DNA from: Achatina immaculata
Taxonomy: Eukaryota; Mollusca; Gastropoda; Stylommatophora; Achatinidae
Assembly: GCA_009760885.1 (NCBI GenBank)
Contig: CM019718.1
Location: 31,562,530 to 31,626,529, forward strand
DNA length: 64,000 nucleotides
Direction of reading: 5' to 3'
The notes beneath the pieces were generated by a model. That model was not told the DNA's origin. It searched no databases and saw only the letters and a list, made by a program, of their open reading frames with translations. This document shows positions 26,701 to 41,700 of this stretch, one piece after another. The stretch's first letter is position 1. Each line of letters opens with the position of its first letter. A program made the translations under genes and the position numbers.

Positions 26701-29700
26701 GCATTATCTCAGTGAAAAGTTTGAAACAAATCTCAGTCAGTCAATCTTAACACAGACACGTGATTTTATAACAAGTCCAAATCAACAGTTCTTGAGTAGG
26801 ACAGTTTGTCTTGTAAGACATTAGGTGCCATCCACAAACAAGCTTCCTCATCTTCTGCCAAGTTTAGTATCTCTGTCAGCGATCAGCTGCATCTCTTATC
26901 CTGTGTCACTTGGCCATCCCATTCAAAACTATGACTCTGCTTCTTTTTCCCTTAGAGTTTTCCAATGAAAACTCACAATCTATAACATTTGTTTTCTCGT
27001 GATACATGAAAAGAATTGTTTTTTTTTTAAGACTCCCTTTGTTTGTCAGTACAGATAGCATGAATTAATTTCATCTGGGATTGTGAAATGTAGAAGTACC
27101 CTGCATAGGGAAAAGTACCCTGCCACTGGTTGTCCTGGGATAATTAAATGTACAAAGTACCCTGCCACTGGTTCCCTTGGAAAATGAAATGTATAAAAAA
27201 TACTGCCAATGGTTGTCCTGAGATAATGAAATGTGGAAAGTACCCTGAATCTGGTTGCCTAAGAACAGTGAACTGTAGAAAGTACCCTGCCATTAATTGT
27301 CCTAATTTCCCTCTAAAATCCATTCACTGGGTCACTGAAGAATGACATCTACATGTAAACTAGATTTGTTTCAATTAACCACTTAAGGAATTGTTTAATT
27401 TATGAAAGAAATCTACTTTTAAAGTAGTTTTAACAGTCTCTCTGCATGTTACCTTCGCATTACAGATACTGCATACTTGAAATCTTTGATGTACTTGTAA
27501 CAATCTGTTGTGAAAAGGAAATGGTAATCCTATTTTGTCACTGAGATACCCACGAGATACAGTGTTACTGCCCATATGCTGACACCTGTCAGCACAGTCA
27601 CAAGGTGGTGTGCTGCCTGGCTGTCTCTCCTTCCCCAGCTTCACAAAGAGCAGGTACCTACAGGTGAGTGTACGAGGTGCCACCGGCTATAGTAAAGTTT
27701 TATTCTTGCTCTGAAGAATATTGCAAGGGAGAAAACACAGAGCCTGCAGTATGTTCTATACCAACAAGCACATCAGCAAGTATGCCAGTCTGTCCATATC
27801 AGTGGGACAATGTGTCAACTATCACTGGAAACAAGTACCAGGCATACACTATTAGGCTACTGTAAACAAAGTGGCTTAGAAATCAATATACTACAGGGAA
27901 TGCATCTTCCTGAAGCATGCATGTTGGAAATGCTGATCTTGGGTTAATAGATCTACTGATTTTTCAGTGAAGTTTTAACATAATAAATTATGCATTAGGT
28001 AAAAGCTAATTCTTTGTTAAAGAGACTATCAATTTCTCAGTCAAGTTCTAATATAACAAATAACATTTATGATGCAAAAAAAGCTGATTCTAGGTTAGAA
28101 TGACCGAGAATTTCTTGGTCGAAAAACAAATAACATGTATGATGTGAAAGCTGATTCCAAGTTAATGAGGCTATTAATTTCTCAGATGAGCTCTAATATA
28201 ATAAATAACATGTATGATGTATAAACTGATTCTAGGTTAAAGAGACTATTAATTTTTCTGCCAAGTTATAACAAATAATGTGTATGATGTTAAAAGCTGG
28301 TTTTCAGGTTAACTCTTCCCGTGCCATAGTTGCTATAGTGAGAACTTCCGGTTACTGCGTTGGGTGCCATAGTCGATATAGTGACAATTCAGTTGTTTAA
28401 AACACGATTCAAGTAAAATATGATTTTCATTTTCACTTGCAAGTTATCTGCGCATGTCAGAATTACCCGGCATCCTTTTCGCTCGTGTCACCGGCCGGTA
28501 GCCATTTTTTCATTCTTTCTCTTCAAATTTGTGAATATTTTTCTAACCCTAGTCGAGAATGGACGTGCCCTCAGACAAGACACATGTTACTGGATGTTCC
28601 CTAGTTAGGTCTTTACCAGAAAGAAAGGCTAAAACAGGTGCTAGGCAGTTTTTTCTTGCATATTGTGGTAAGAAAACTTCTGACACTGTTTCTGACCATG
28701 CTTTTGACCGCCAATCTGACAATGATTCTGATAGTTCGTCTGACAGTGTCTCAGACAATGGTTCTGATAGCTCGTCTAATGTTTTCTGTTGTGTTTGTGT
28801 TTTTGTTTGCTTGTTTCTGCAAATTTGTGCACAAAGTGATCATGTGATTACATTTCATGTGAGGATTTCCATTTATCATCGATTTATGATCTCCAAGTGG
28901 ATATTTACAGCTCCAATGGTAAGTAGAAAATAATTTTATTTGTGTTTCATAACTTTTTTCCCCTTGGGGGGGGGGGGGCGGCTGAAAATGTCGTATTTTC
29001 TCACCAGTTATTTTTTTCTAAACAAACTCTGCATTTACGGAATCTTCATTCATTTTTTTTTTTTATGTATAATAAGTATATTTGTGTAAGATGGAAATAA
29101 TTGTTAAATCACTTTTTAAACTATACCCCAAAAATATCGCGACACCCGCACATTTTGCTTGGCACCATGCGACGTCCGCGTTTTTTCCCATGGGCACGGA
29201 AAGAGTTAAGAGACTACTCATTTCACATTAATGTTTTGTTACATGTTTAGGATGAATTTTGGTTAAGTGCCCACTCATTTCTCAATGTAGTTGTTATATG
29301 TCTCACAATAAGTAATGCAGAAACACTGCACATGTGACATACTCACTTCTGAGAGAACTATGGGTACTGCAATATACACTACATTTATTGTTTGGCTTCT
29401 ATTTTGCATCTCTTGCAGTGAAACCTGACATACAAAGTACTACCGCTTCCTTCTCAAGTTGGTCAGCTCACCCTAAAGCCAAGTGTGTCCACTTTGTTAA
29501 AGAAAATTAATCCATTCTTTATCCAGTTTGTTGATACTTGAAAAAGCAAAGAAAATATCCTTTAACACCCAAGTAAAAGGAATTAAACCATTCCCTATCC
29601 AGGCTGTTTTTTTTTCTTACCATGCCAAACAGTGAATAAAAGCAGTCAACATTTATATACAAATGCTACAACTCTTGGCTGACCAATCACATGTGTCACC

Positions 29701-32700
29701 ACACCCACTACACATGCACTACGACCCATTATAAAACACTACAGGCAAAATGCAAGCCATGTCAAACAAGAACCAGTGATGAGCTGACAGGTATACATGA
29801 CAGCTACCTTCATGGACACAGATTTGGAATCCTTGTCAATTTTCACTTTAACTGTTTGCATTTCTTGAGGTTTTGTCTGAAAGGAGAAGTTTGGTTTGGC
29901 TGAAAATAAAAATCTGGCAAACACAACATACACCAAAGTTAAGACAAACGTGGAGTGCAGAAACTGGCATCTGTTGTTGTCTCCGGATGAACATCATTAC
30001 TGGACAAACCTACTTTGTACATCAGTGTCTGAATTACTGTATTAAAATTTATTTGTAATTTAATTTTTTTAAGATACAAAAATGAGTTTAAAAAAGAAAA
30101 CAAAAAAAAAAAAACACATGTTAACAGACTTGAGAAATCAAGTTGCCTGTCAACATTAAGTTTTTATAAAAAAAAAAAAAAAAGAACTTGCAGGATTCTT
30201 TGTATTTCTAGACGGTGGAGTTTTGGTTAACTGGCAGTTTGGATAAACGGGATCTGAACAAATGATGATAAAATGGGTTACCATATTAAGGTGACGAATA
30301 AACGCCTTATACAGATAGTGGCACACAGAGAAATGACAATGAAATATGCATATTTTGTAACAAAATCTCAAAATGTTGCATGTTCGTTTTATGAGGCAAT
30401 TTGTATTTCTTCCTGTAGCTGATGAAAGAAAAGACTTCAATGTTTCAAAGCTATCAGTATATGAGTACCATTTCAATGGCAGAAAGTCTGAAAGAGGTGT
30501 ACATTAGAAAATCTTGAATACCATCTTGTTCAATGTCCATTTACTTGTTTTTAAATGATTCATATTTCAAAATCAGGAAATTACCATAATTTCAACATAA
30601 TAATAATAATAATTTCCAGTTATGTACATAAAGATTTCAACATAAAAAAGGGTGTTTTGTACATGAGTTCTTAGAGGGAAAATGAATTTTAGCCCTAGAA
30701 AGTGACAAACGGGATCTTTAGATCTAAAAACTGACAATCATGGAAAGTAAATGGCAGGCAATTTCCACACTCAAAACTTTTCAAAATTGGCCTAAAATTT
30801 ATAAAAATAAAGGAAAAAAATATGAACATGATTCAAGAATTTTACAATATTTTCCCTACTTTTCAGTGAGTAAATGAATGCCAGCACTGAATATCATGAT
30901 GTGGATAAAACATGAGATTACATAGTGAAGTAACGAAGCACACATGCTATGCTCTCTGCTCATCTATATTTGTTGCTGCCATATCAGTGCTGGAGAATAA
31001 GGTCAAAGGAGTTTTTAAAGTCACGGACTCAGCAAACTTGACGATTTAAAAAATACCAGATCCGCACATTATTGAGAAAATAGAAAACAATGTACGCCAG
31101 GCTTTTGTTAAGGTTTCTATACTAAAAAATTACTGACAATTTATTTCCAATGCGCTTTAAAATTTTTATCTTTCTGCAGATTTTTTTCATTGTAATAATA
31201 CATAATACAGTAACAAAAATAGGCAGAAATCTCAAGGTTATTTTTGGGTCAAGTATGAAGCTAAAGAGGACAAGAAGCAGGTGAAATAAAGTTACTTACA
31301 ACTTTTGATAAACAATTAGTTACACATTCAAATCTACTTATAACTTCTGATACACACTTAGCTATTTGGTAATTATTGTGGTGTTCTTGGTACAATCTGG
31401 TTTGGTACTGAATGTTTAAAACATGTGAACTTTATGATAAGATCTAAGAGCATGAAACACATGGCCCAAGGTGACTAGTATAAAAGCATTAAGAGGAGCT
31501 GGGAAAAAGAAAGCTAACTTTCCCATAATCTGTACAACAGAGAAACATCCTGCTGCAAAAGCAGATACAAATATGGTGAGAAATAAAGGTGGGTTCAGCG
31601 ATGTCCATTTGTAGCAGCAGAATACTTACTAAATTTACTATACGTCCTGCCTAAACAGAGCAAATCATATATTTGTATGTTTGAAAAAAACAGAGCAAAT
31701 GATATATTTGCATGTTTGAAAAAAGAGCAAATGACATATCTGCATGTCTGAAAAAAGAGCAAATGATATATCTGCATGTTTGAAAACAGAGCAAATGATA
31801 TTATGTGCATGTTTGAGAAAAAGAGCAAATGATATATCTGTAGGTGTGTAAAACAAGTCAAAGACATTTGCAGTTTTGTAAAACAGTAAATGATACATCT
31901 GTATGTTTGCAAAACAGAGCAAACAATATGTAAAACAAGCTAAATGATATGTGTCTGTAAAATAGAGTAAATGATAAATCTGTATGTCTGTAAAATAAAC
32001 CAAATGATATATATATATATATGTATGTTTGTAAAACAGGCCAAACAAAATCTGTGTTTATAAAACAGAACAAACCATACATCTGTATGTTTGTAAAATA
32101 AGCTGAAGATACATCTGTATGTTTGTAAAATAAGCCAAAGATATATATGTATGTTTGTAAAATAAGCTGAAGATATATCTGTAATTTTGTAAAATAAGCT
32201 GAAGATATATCTGTATGAAAAACAGAGCGAATGACATATCTGTATGTTTGTAAAATAGATATCTGTTTACATGCTGAAATTATAATGTCCATCTTGTATT
32301 TAACTTTGCTCTTCACATTTGTTCCTCTGAAATATTTGACATCCCACTGACCCCAGACACTCTACTACGACCTCCCATCAATCAATTATGACCTTGGCAT
32401 AACATGTCTTGGAGAACTGCCAGACTTTCACCTACACTTTGCTGGGCATTCAACTGCCATGTTCTACTCATCTCTTCCTGACACAGATGTTTCTCTTTGC
32501 TCTTTCTTTCCTGGCAGCTTAGGATGCATTTTTATTTGATGTAGTTGGCAGCACTGCTACTCCTTCTTGTCTCAGCTAGTTGTGACTTCTTTTAGTTTCA
32601 AATTACTGCTATTTGCAAAAAATGTTGAAGCATCAGGGTGTGGACTTATGATGACTTGATGAAAGTCAGGCGTGGGCTTATGGTGGTTTGTTAAAAGTCA

Positions 32701-35700
32701 GGTGTGGGCTTATGGTGGCTTGTTAAAAGTCAGGTGTGGGCTTATGGTGGTTTGTTAAAAGTCAGGTGTGGGCTTATGGTGGTTTGTTAAAAGTCAGGTG
32801 TGGGCTTATGGTGGTTTGTTAAAAGTCAGGTGTGGACTTATGGTGGTTTGTTAAAAGTCAGGTGTGGACTTATGATGACTTGATGAAAGCCAGGTGTGGG
32901 CTTATGGTGGCTTGATGATGATCAGATGTTGACTTATGATGACTTGATGAAAGTCAAGTGTGTAGCCAAGAACTAAATTTCTCAACAGACACAACCAACA
33001 TGAGGGATCAGAGCAAGCCTCACCTTGATGGCCAAGGTGAAGGAACTCTTTAGCCATTATGACAACCGCATGAAAAGTGGGACAGGTCACAGTCAGCTGA
33101 CCTCAGTAACCCTGCCATCATTCTAGCACTGACATCTTGGCTCCAAGATCTCCTCCCAGAACACTGATTCTCAAAGACCCTGACCCCAATCCTCCCTCTT
33201 CAACCCAGGCTTGCCCACACAGAATGGATTCTCACTGTTATACATTCTTTTACAGTGATAAAATTCCACCCCCAGAGATGTCACCTGCCTCTCCATGAGG
33301 AACCACTGTTCCAGCCCCCAGAGATGTCACTTGCCTCTCCATGAGGAACCACTGTTCTAGAATGTTATATACTAGATAATGCATACAAAAAAATAAAGAA
33401 ATAAGAAATGTTCATTTCACCACAAGAAATCCACACAAACTGAAATCCACACAAACTGTGAAGTCCACTTTCCTGCTTGTGAACAGCAAACACTCGGTGC
33501 AAACACTCAACAATCTAAGAAAATTCTTTCCACAAACATTCAAACTATAGTACACTGCCAACTTGTATCAGTGACAACTGTGCAATATGACTTATATTAT
33601 TTTATATTGTCTCTTATATGATTTAATATTACTTTTTATCAAGAGCCTTGAAATAACTTTTATTTTTAAACTTCTACAATCTCAAGAGCCATGAAATAAC
33701 TTTCTTTAAACATTTACAATCTCAAGAGCCATGAAATAACTTTCTTTAAACATTTACAATCTCAAGAGCCTTTAAAAAACTTTCCTTATACTTTTAATGT
33801 CTTTTAAGAGGCGTGCTGTTCTCGAGGGGACTTTGCAGTATATAATCTCCTGGCAGTTAATGATGCGGTGGGGCAGAAACACTGGTACACCAAGCACAAT
33901 ATCTGATGTGGAAATTCTCACTTCCTGGACCAGACTAACTAGGAGGTGCTAGTAGGGCAGTCAGTTAGCGCACTTTTCTCTTGTGGCTGGATGGCTGCTC
34001 GTCCTACCGGAGTCCGTGTTCAAATCCCAGGTAATTCTCTTGTGATTTTTCTTTCTCTCATGTCTCACTAAAGTGCTTTGTCTATGATTTTTTCTAGGTC
34101 TAATCCTACAAAACTGTGTTCTCTAACTTTACCATACAAAAGCCTCGTCGTTGCCTATTTATAAAAAATCGTTCCTGGACCAACTAAGCACTTTTCTGCA
34201 GGCTGCACCACCCTATTTTCTGGCATTAGTACTGCAGAATCCTGATACTAGAAATGCTATATAGAGGGAGAGTAAAATCTTAAACGATTTCTTCAATACT
34301 AATATCATCATCATCATGTGCCTTCTCCAGAACGAAGACTGGCAGTAATGAATCTCCAGTTTCCTCGTCTTGATGGTGTCAAAAACACACAATCACTTCA
34401 TACCATAAATACGCTTTGAATGTATTATGCTCACTTATTCAGAAATACAGCTGTGATGATTAACAGATTGTGAATATGGCAGCATCCATAACTTCAGAAT
34501 CAGATTTCAGAAAATACAGACACATACAAAAATAATACCACCACCCCCCACCCCCCACTGCAAGAACAAGCAACAAAATACCTGTGACTTTGAGCCTGAT
34601 ATTCCCAGCTCCACAACTTCCAGGACTTGATGCAAACACTCTCGATCATACAGCAGAGAGCTGTGCTCAACTAACCACAGCTGCAGACATTTGAATGCTG
34701 CACACAGCATGGAGTGGAGGTCTCTGGAGTGGCTTGGGGCAGGGCGGGAACACTGAAACAAGTTGGAGACAAAAACATGTTCTCAAAAAACTACAAATAA
34801 AAAATAGTGTTCTCAAAAAACTAAAAATAAAAAAAAGGAGTGTTCTCAAAAATTAGGGGAAAAAAAAAACATGCTGATATGTACCAAGAAAGCGTTGATG
34901 CACATAAAGTTGCAGTGAAAAAATTTTTGACTGCTGAGACTACCTGTAATTAATAAACTAAAATGTACAAACTAGGAAAAAAGTAGGAAAAGCTTTATTA
35001 TTTAACAATAACACACTTGTAAACTAAAATGCTGCTAACGAGGAAGATTTCTAGAAACTATGAAGGCTCTTACATGCCCTACTTTTAATCTCCATCTGAA
35101 CAACAAGACTGGGGAAGAGAGAGACAGACAGAGATAAGCACACACTGAAAGAGAACTGAAGAGAGAGAAAGATGGGGAGAGACAGACAAAGACAGGAAGA
35201 GACAGACTGAGAAAAGGAGAGAGATGGAGAGGCACATAGAGAGGAAACTAAAGAGAGACATGGAGAGACAGACACAGAGAGAGAGACTGAGAAAAGCAGA
35301 GAGAGAAAGGGGGACAAAGACAGAGAGAGGTAGATGGAGAGAGAATGAGAGAACTAAAGAGTGAGAGAAGGGAGAGACAGAAAAACAGAGATATAGGGAA
35401 AGACAGACACACAAAAAAAACAGAGAAAGAGACAGACAGGGAAAGATGGACAAGATGGAGATGGAGAGAGGGTGATACACTGACACAGAACTGAAAAAGA
35501 GAGTGATAGGGAGAGATAGGCAAAGACAGAGAGAGACAGAGAAAATGAGAGGGGGGAGAGAAACAGAAAAGGAGAGAGAGAGGGAGACAGAGTAAGGATA
35601 GAAACATACATCTATGCTTCTCTAAAACTGCTGCTAACTTGAAATATGTCAGCAGCAACAACAGCAAAAGTAACAAAAAAAAACAATAACATAAATATTA

Positions 35701-38700
35701 GTACCAACAACAACAGTATTAACAACAGCAACAATAACAGGAACTACTCAGTCAGAGCTACCTGATAAACTATGAGATCACACATCCACTTGACTGTTCT
35801 CTTACACATTAACATATTGGCTGGCTTGATCTTCACTTTGGCTAGTCCTGCCAGCAACTCCATGGCAGCCAAGGCCACATTCAGGTCTGTCTTCCACGTG
35901 GCCATCAGACGATTGCACACTAGAGATGTTGCATGGCCAAACAAACCATAGGCCGTGTCTGAGAACAATAAAAGCATGCTGGGTAAACTGTCTTAAATTT
36001 GTTTAGTACCTGGATCAACATTCTTCTGTCGGCCCTGAGAACAATGTTTGATAAAAGAGAAATGATGGCATTCTGTGTCCGTCTTTCACACTAGGAGGAG
36101 GCCAAAAAGCTAAATCTATATTTTTCATGTTTTTATCTGTTGTGTTGTTTCTGTATTTGATCCTTGAAAAAGGCTTTAGCTGAAATATTGCATCTTGCTT
36201 TCTGTCATTCTTGTTTCTGCCCACGATCCTTGCTCTTTCTATCTCTTTGTAAAACTGAAACATACACCTCGATCTACTTTCAGAACAATGTTTGGGATTT
36301 TTAACCATCATTTATTCCAAAGTGCAAGATGAAATGGACGGACATATAAGTGAAGCTTACCCAAGTTTCTTGGGGTACTTTGAAGTCTTTGATATGAGCT
36401 GTCATGAAGGCCAGAACTGTCCATGGATGATGTTCCAGCATTTTTTGGTTTACCAGATTCAGCTGAGAGTAAGACAGCACAGTACATAATGTCTTATTCA
36501 GCTCAAAGTTAAGACAACACAGTATATAATGTCTTATTCAGCTCAAAGTTAAGACAGCACAGTACATAATGTCTAACTCAGACAAAAGTAAGACAGAATA
36601 CATAATGATTAATTTAGCTGAAAGTAAGCAGAGTACATGCCTGATTAACCTGAAAACAAGAAAGCAAAGTACATAATATGTGAACCAGAAAAAAAAAACT
36701 AACATACCAGTAATCAAAGTGTCAGAAAATTGGTTACAAGTGTATCAGTGTGTACAGTGTTGAAATTTGCTACAACTGAGATCACAAAGATTCAGCATTA
36801 GTTGCAAGTACAGTACCAGAATGTTTGTATCAGATACAAATATGATACCATAATGTCTGCATCAGTTACAAATGTGATACCACAATGTCCTATAACAATA
36901 TATTGGAAAATGCTACTGTTACGATGGTTTCTTCCTCATCAAAGGGATATAATCCAGGGTATTTTTAATATTTTGACTATTTGATTAAAGCCCTTGGTAT
37001 TTTTGTTGCAGAAGTGTTCAAGGAAAGGTCAGCTTTCTTACATTTAATTCCACGAGATGTTTTATTATTTTTATGAACTTATCTTTGACATGTCAGAGAA
37101 TCCTAAAACAAGCTATAAAGTGGAACACAACAGGCCAAAGAAAAAGAGGTAGACCGCATGAAGCTCTGAAGAGGACATTGTTAAGAGAGGCCAAATTAAC
37201 AGGCATAAAATCCCTTGATAAGGCAGAAAGACTCCCTGAAGACAGGAAAAATTGGAACTACCTTTCGAGTCCTATGTGACGTTTAACAGCACAGGAAGGA
37301 TATAAGATAAGATATATATAAGAATACAGTTTGGTTTTGCATGTTTATGCTGGTCTGGTTTTCTCGTATATTTTTATATAGGGCTCATTAAAAGTCCGTC
37401 CATATAATTGGTTAATTACACACTAGACATGTAGCCTGGCTGTGTCTGGGAACAATAAAGATAATTTCTGTCTTAAATTAGTTTAGAACCTGTATCTCAG
37501 AACAATGTCTTGGCATAACTAGAACTTCTAACTATTATGTTCCTTCTTGTCCACTTGTCCTCTGTGACTTCCCTCTTGTCCACTGACATAGACATTCTTC
37601 TGTACCTATGTCTCACAAAGGATGTTTAACTGACAAAACTGAAAGTCAACAACAGACAGCATAGACGTAAATATAAGCCTTGTCTGATATGTGATAACTA
37701 CATGTATGTATTCAATACATCTCATATATAAAAAGAAGAGAGAGGCTGGTACATACTGATACCTTGTACATGTAGGTCTGGCATATCTTGTGGCTGTACA
37801 GGCAGGTTATCTGTCTGCTCACTTGTGGCAAGATCCTCCACAATCAACAGGAATCCCCCTGAAAATAGAACAATATTATCATGATCCCTCCTAAAAACAG
37901 AACAATATTTTACAGAACCTCCTAAAAACAGAACAATGTTATACACAGCCCTCCTAAAAACAGAACAATGTTATACAGAACCCTTTTAAAAGCAGAACAA
38001 TGTTACATAGAACCCTCTTAACACAGTGAAATGTTCTTAGCAAGTGATGTGATGTTGAAGAACTGGCATTATACTGAACAGGGAGTGAAAAAAACTGCTG
38101 ATTATATGCCCAAGAAAGAAAATTGTTGGTTATATGCCCAAGAAAGAAAATTATTGGTTATATGCCAAAGAAAGAAAATTATTGGTTATATGCCCAAGAA
38201 AGAAAATTGTTGGTTATATGCCCAAGAAAGTTATTGGTTATATGCCCAAAAAAGAAAATTGTTGGTTATATGCCCAAGAAAGAAAATTGTTGGTTATATG
38301 CCCAAGAAAGAAAATTGTTGGTTATATGTCCAAGAAAGAAAATTGTTGGTTATATGCCCAAGAAAGAAAATTGTTGGTTATATGTCCAAGAAAGAAAATT
38401 GTTGGTTATATGTCCAAGAAAGAAAATTGTTGGTTATATGTCCAAGAAAGAAAATTGTTGGTTATATGCCCAAGAAAGAAAATTGTTGGTTATATGTCCA
38501 AGAAAGAAAATTGTTGGTTATATGTCCAAGAAAGAAAATTGTTGGTTATATGTCCAAGAAAGAAAACTGTTGGTTATATGCCCAAGAAAGAAAATTGTTG
38601 GTTATATGTCCAAGAAAGAAAATTGTTGGTTATATGTCCAAGAAAGAAAATTGTTGGTTATATGTCCAAGAAAGAAAATTGTTGGTTATATGTCCAAGAA

Positions 38701-41700
38701 AGAAAATTGTTGGTTATATACCCAAAGGAATCAAACAGTTTGTCCATTCTTACCTAGAAGCATCTGAGTATTCTGTGAGTCAGTCTCATTAGTCAAGGCA
38801 ATTCTGATAAGGTCTGTAATGCGTGCTCTCAAGGACATAAAGGTCACTGGTGCCTCATTTTCATCCCTCTTCACAATATCTGCCATTAAATAGAAAAAAA
38901 AAACAACTTAAAACTTATCACTATGCTCAACATGGATTCCAGGGACAAAGAAGGATAGAGATGTGGAGAAATACCTAACAGGGTGACCAAAAAGAAGGGA
39001 GAAAATAAGAGCATTTGAACAGACTGAAAACACCAAAGACTGCACAATTGAAAAGCATGACTGTCGACAATGGTCTGCAGGATGCATTATGAATTAATGA
39101 CTCATGAACTGATGGCCGTGTCCAAAGTCATGGAACTAAATCATTTCTGTACTTGTGGCTTTTCAGAGAGCTTTAAAAGTTGTTCTTCCTAATCCTAAAA
39201 GCTCAGTTCCTGCTCCTTTGATGATGGCTTCCTACGAATAATTCTAGACATGTTCTTGAGCAGAACTGAACAAGGCTGCAGAAATCAGACAGTCATTTGC
39301 ATGTCCCTTGTGGAACTTTGCCTCCCTAACAGCTCTCCTGTAGGCCTCTCAGTTGTAAGCAAGACGGCCTGCTGCTGATGAATCCATTTGCAGATTATCA
39401 ACGATGTCTTGCAGCCATCTTCGCATTGGTCTTCCTCTTTTTTTTTTTCCATTATGTACTCTTCCAAGACGGTCTTCTCTAAATTCTCATGACGCTTAAT
39501 GAAATAAACTGCAGAAATACAATGAGGAAATACAGCACGGGATAAAAACAGATTTTATAAACATGTCTAATGAGCTGAAATAATACAAACAGATCCTGAC
39601 TTCCATAATTAATATGTTCATTATGTAAGTCATTTTTACATGTGTTGGATTTATGCAAACAGCATCCTTCATGATAATTTTTTAAGTTGACAGTGCCAAA
39701 CTTAGTTCACACAACATCCTTCATGATAATTTTGTAAGTTGACAGTGCCAAACTTAGTTCACATAAAGATAAACTCTAACCCACCTTCCTAAGTTCACAT
39801 TTTCAACTTCACCTCCGAACTGACTGAAGCATGTTTGTGAGCTTCCTCTCACGTTTACCACCAGCCACAGGCAGAATATAATCATATTTGGGGAAAAAAA
39901 AGGGGGGAGGGAGACCAGCACTGAGCCATATCACAGAGATGTTAGCACAGCAAACTGGGAAGAAACAGCACTGAGCCATATCACGGAGATGTTAGCACAC
40001 CAAACTGGAAGAAACAGCATCTTGTCTTTTAGAGGTGCACTGGTTTGCTGACTTGAGCTTTGCACTTATTTAGAATATTTTGTACGGGCGTTTTCTGCAA
40101 ATTAAAAATCTACACATAAACTACTTTTAACAACATGGTAAATTTAACTCATTTGATACCCCACATTCAATCATGGCTTTGGTGTTTTGTTTTGCTGAAA
40201 AACTTGATGTAAATTTTCATTTAACCGGTCAATGTGCATGTCATTCAAAGCTACAACTTCCACCCACACCGGGGTGAAAGACGCTTGACCAATGAGGCAA
40301 TCAGCGACCCATAGCTGATATGCCAACGTCAGGGTTAGTGAACCATAGCTGACCAAGACCCTGTCCCATCTCTCCATGGTAGCCCTAGTAATTGGCCTAG
40401 CCTAGCTAACAGGGCAGGGATCACCATAGTCCCCATGGTGGTGGAGTCTGTTAAAGACGCATTGCACACTCCCTGCTTTTTAGCTGTACTCCGGGGGTGA
40501 AAAAGTAGCCGCCATAGCCCATTCCCATGCCAATACGATGCTGTGCCTCAACACCTCTACAGCATCGGATGCGAAGAACAACAGCTCAGTTACAGGGAGA
40601 TCGCACAAACAAATAAACAAACAAACAAGTGTATATGCTTTGTGCATAATGACAGTTGTATACTGTGTCTTGTTGTTCTTTTAACTCTTCCCATGTGTTA
40701 GGAAGAAACACGGACGTGTCGTGGAGTGTGGGAGTAAAAACGCGGGTCTTGGTCTGTAAGGGGGTCTAGTTGTAAAATGGAATGGAAAACAGTATTTCCA
40801 TGTACTTCCGTATACTTAATATGTTTCAAAGTATAGCTAAATGAATGAAAATTTCAAAAGTGCAGAGTTTTTTAGGAAAAAAGAAGTAATATGATGTTTT
40901 TAGACATTGATTGTGGCCAGCTCACCATCGGCTAGGTCTAGATCCGCACTACTTACCACTACTTACCATCTGAGATGTGTAGATCTACTTGTTGATCTCG
41001 TATTGTGATTCTGTATTGCATTCTTGCTGAATGAATGTCCGAACTAACCTCCTAACTACTTCTCCAGTCGTCTAAATATGTCTAGATCTACTTAGAAAAC
41101 ATTCAAGAGCAGCGGGGTGGCCATAAGCTATGTCCATACCCCTATCTACATCATCAAAAATTGAAAAATTTCCATGCTTCTCATCCTTTTTTTCGCTCGG
41201 CATCGCTCGTAACTAGGCACTCTTTCACCATTTTGAAAGTGTCACCGGAATCGCGGACGAAATATGTACAATCTAAACATTACACCGCTTGTTTTAATGA
41301 AACAAACAATTGTCACTATAATGACCATACAGTAGCTTCGGGACACCGGAAGTGTCATTATATCGACCAAACGCATGGAAAGAGTTAATGAATGGGCACC
41401 AAGTAATGTGTAAAAAAAAATCCCAAAATATTGTTGAAATATGTGATTCATTTGGATGTTATACTGCACACTGGATTTATGACACAGTGATGGTAAGTAG
41501 AACACAATTTTATTTCTCAACCCAAAAAAATTTTTTTGGTGCTCAAAAACATTTCCATCATTTCACACCAATTGTTTTTTTTTTTACAAATAATTTATGG
41601 AATCTTCATTCATTTCCACTTATTTTGATAAATGATATGCATATGCTGAACATGGAATTAGTTTGTTACAATGACTTTTAGAAAGGTTATGACAGTATAC

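Noticed and set aside
28559..28933. Host gene encoding an acidic Ser/Asp protein
   Set aside because: It lies wholly within TTAA-flanked inverted repeats and resembles the acidic N-terminus of piggyBac transposases, so it is part of the element.
35035..35676. Several Ser/Leu-rich minus-strand ORFs
   Set aside because: They are the complement of a GA-rich polypurine tract inside an intron.
38031..38792. Three overlapping plus-strand ORFs of 207-253 codons ([10 protein letters not shown] repeats)
   Set aside because: The same peptide appears in all three frames of a 28-bp array; a real gene would not do this. The end overlaps a RALGAPB exon on the other strand.
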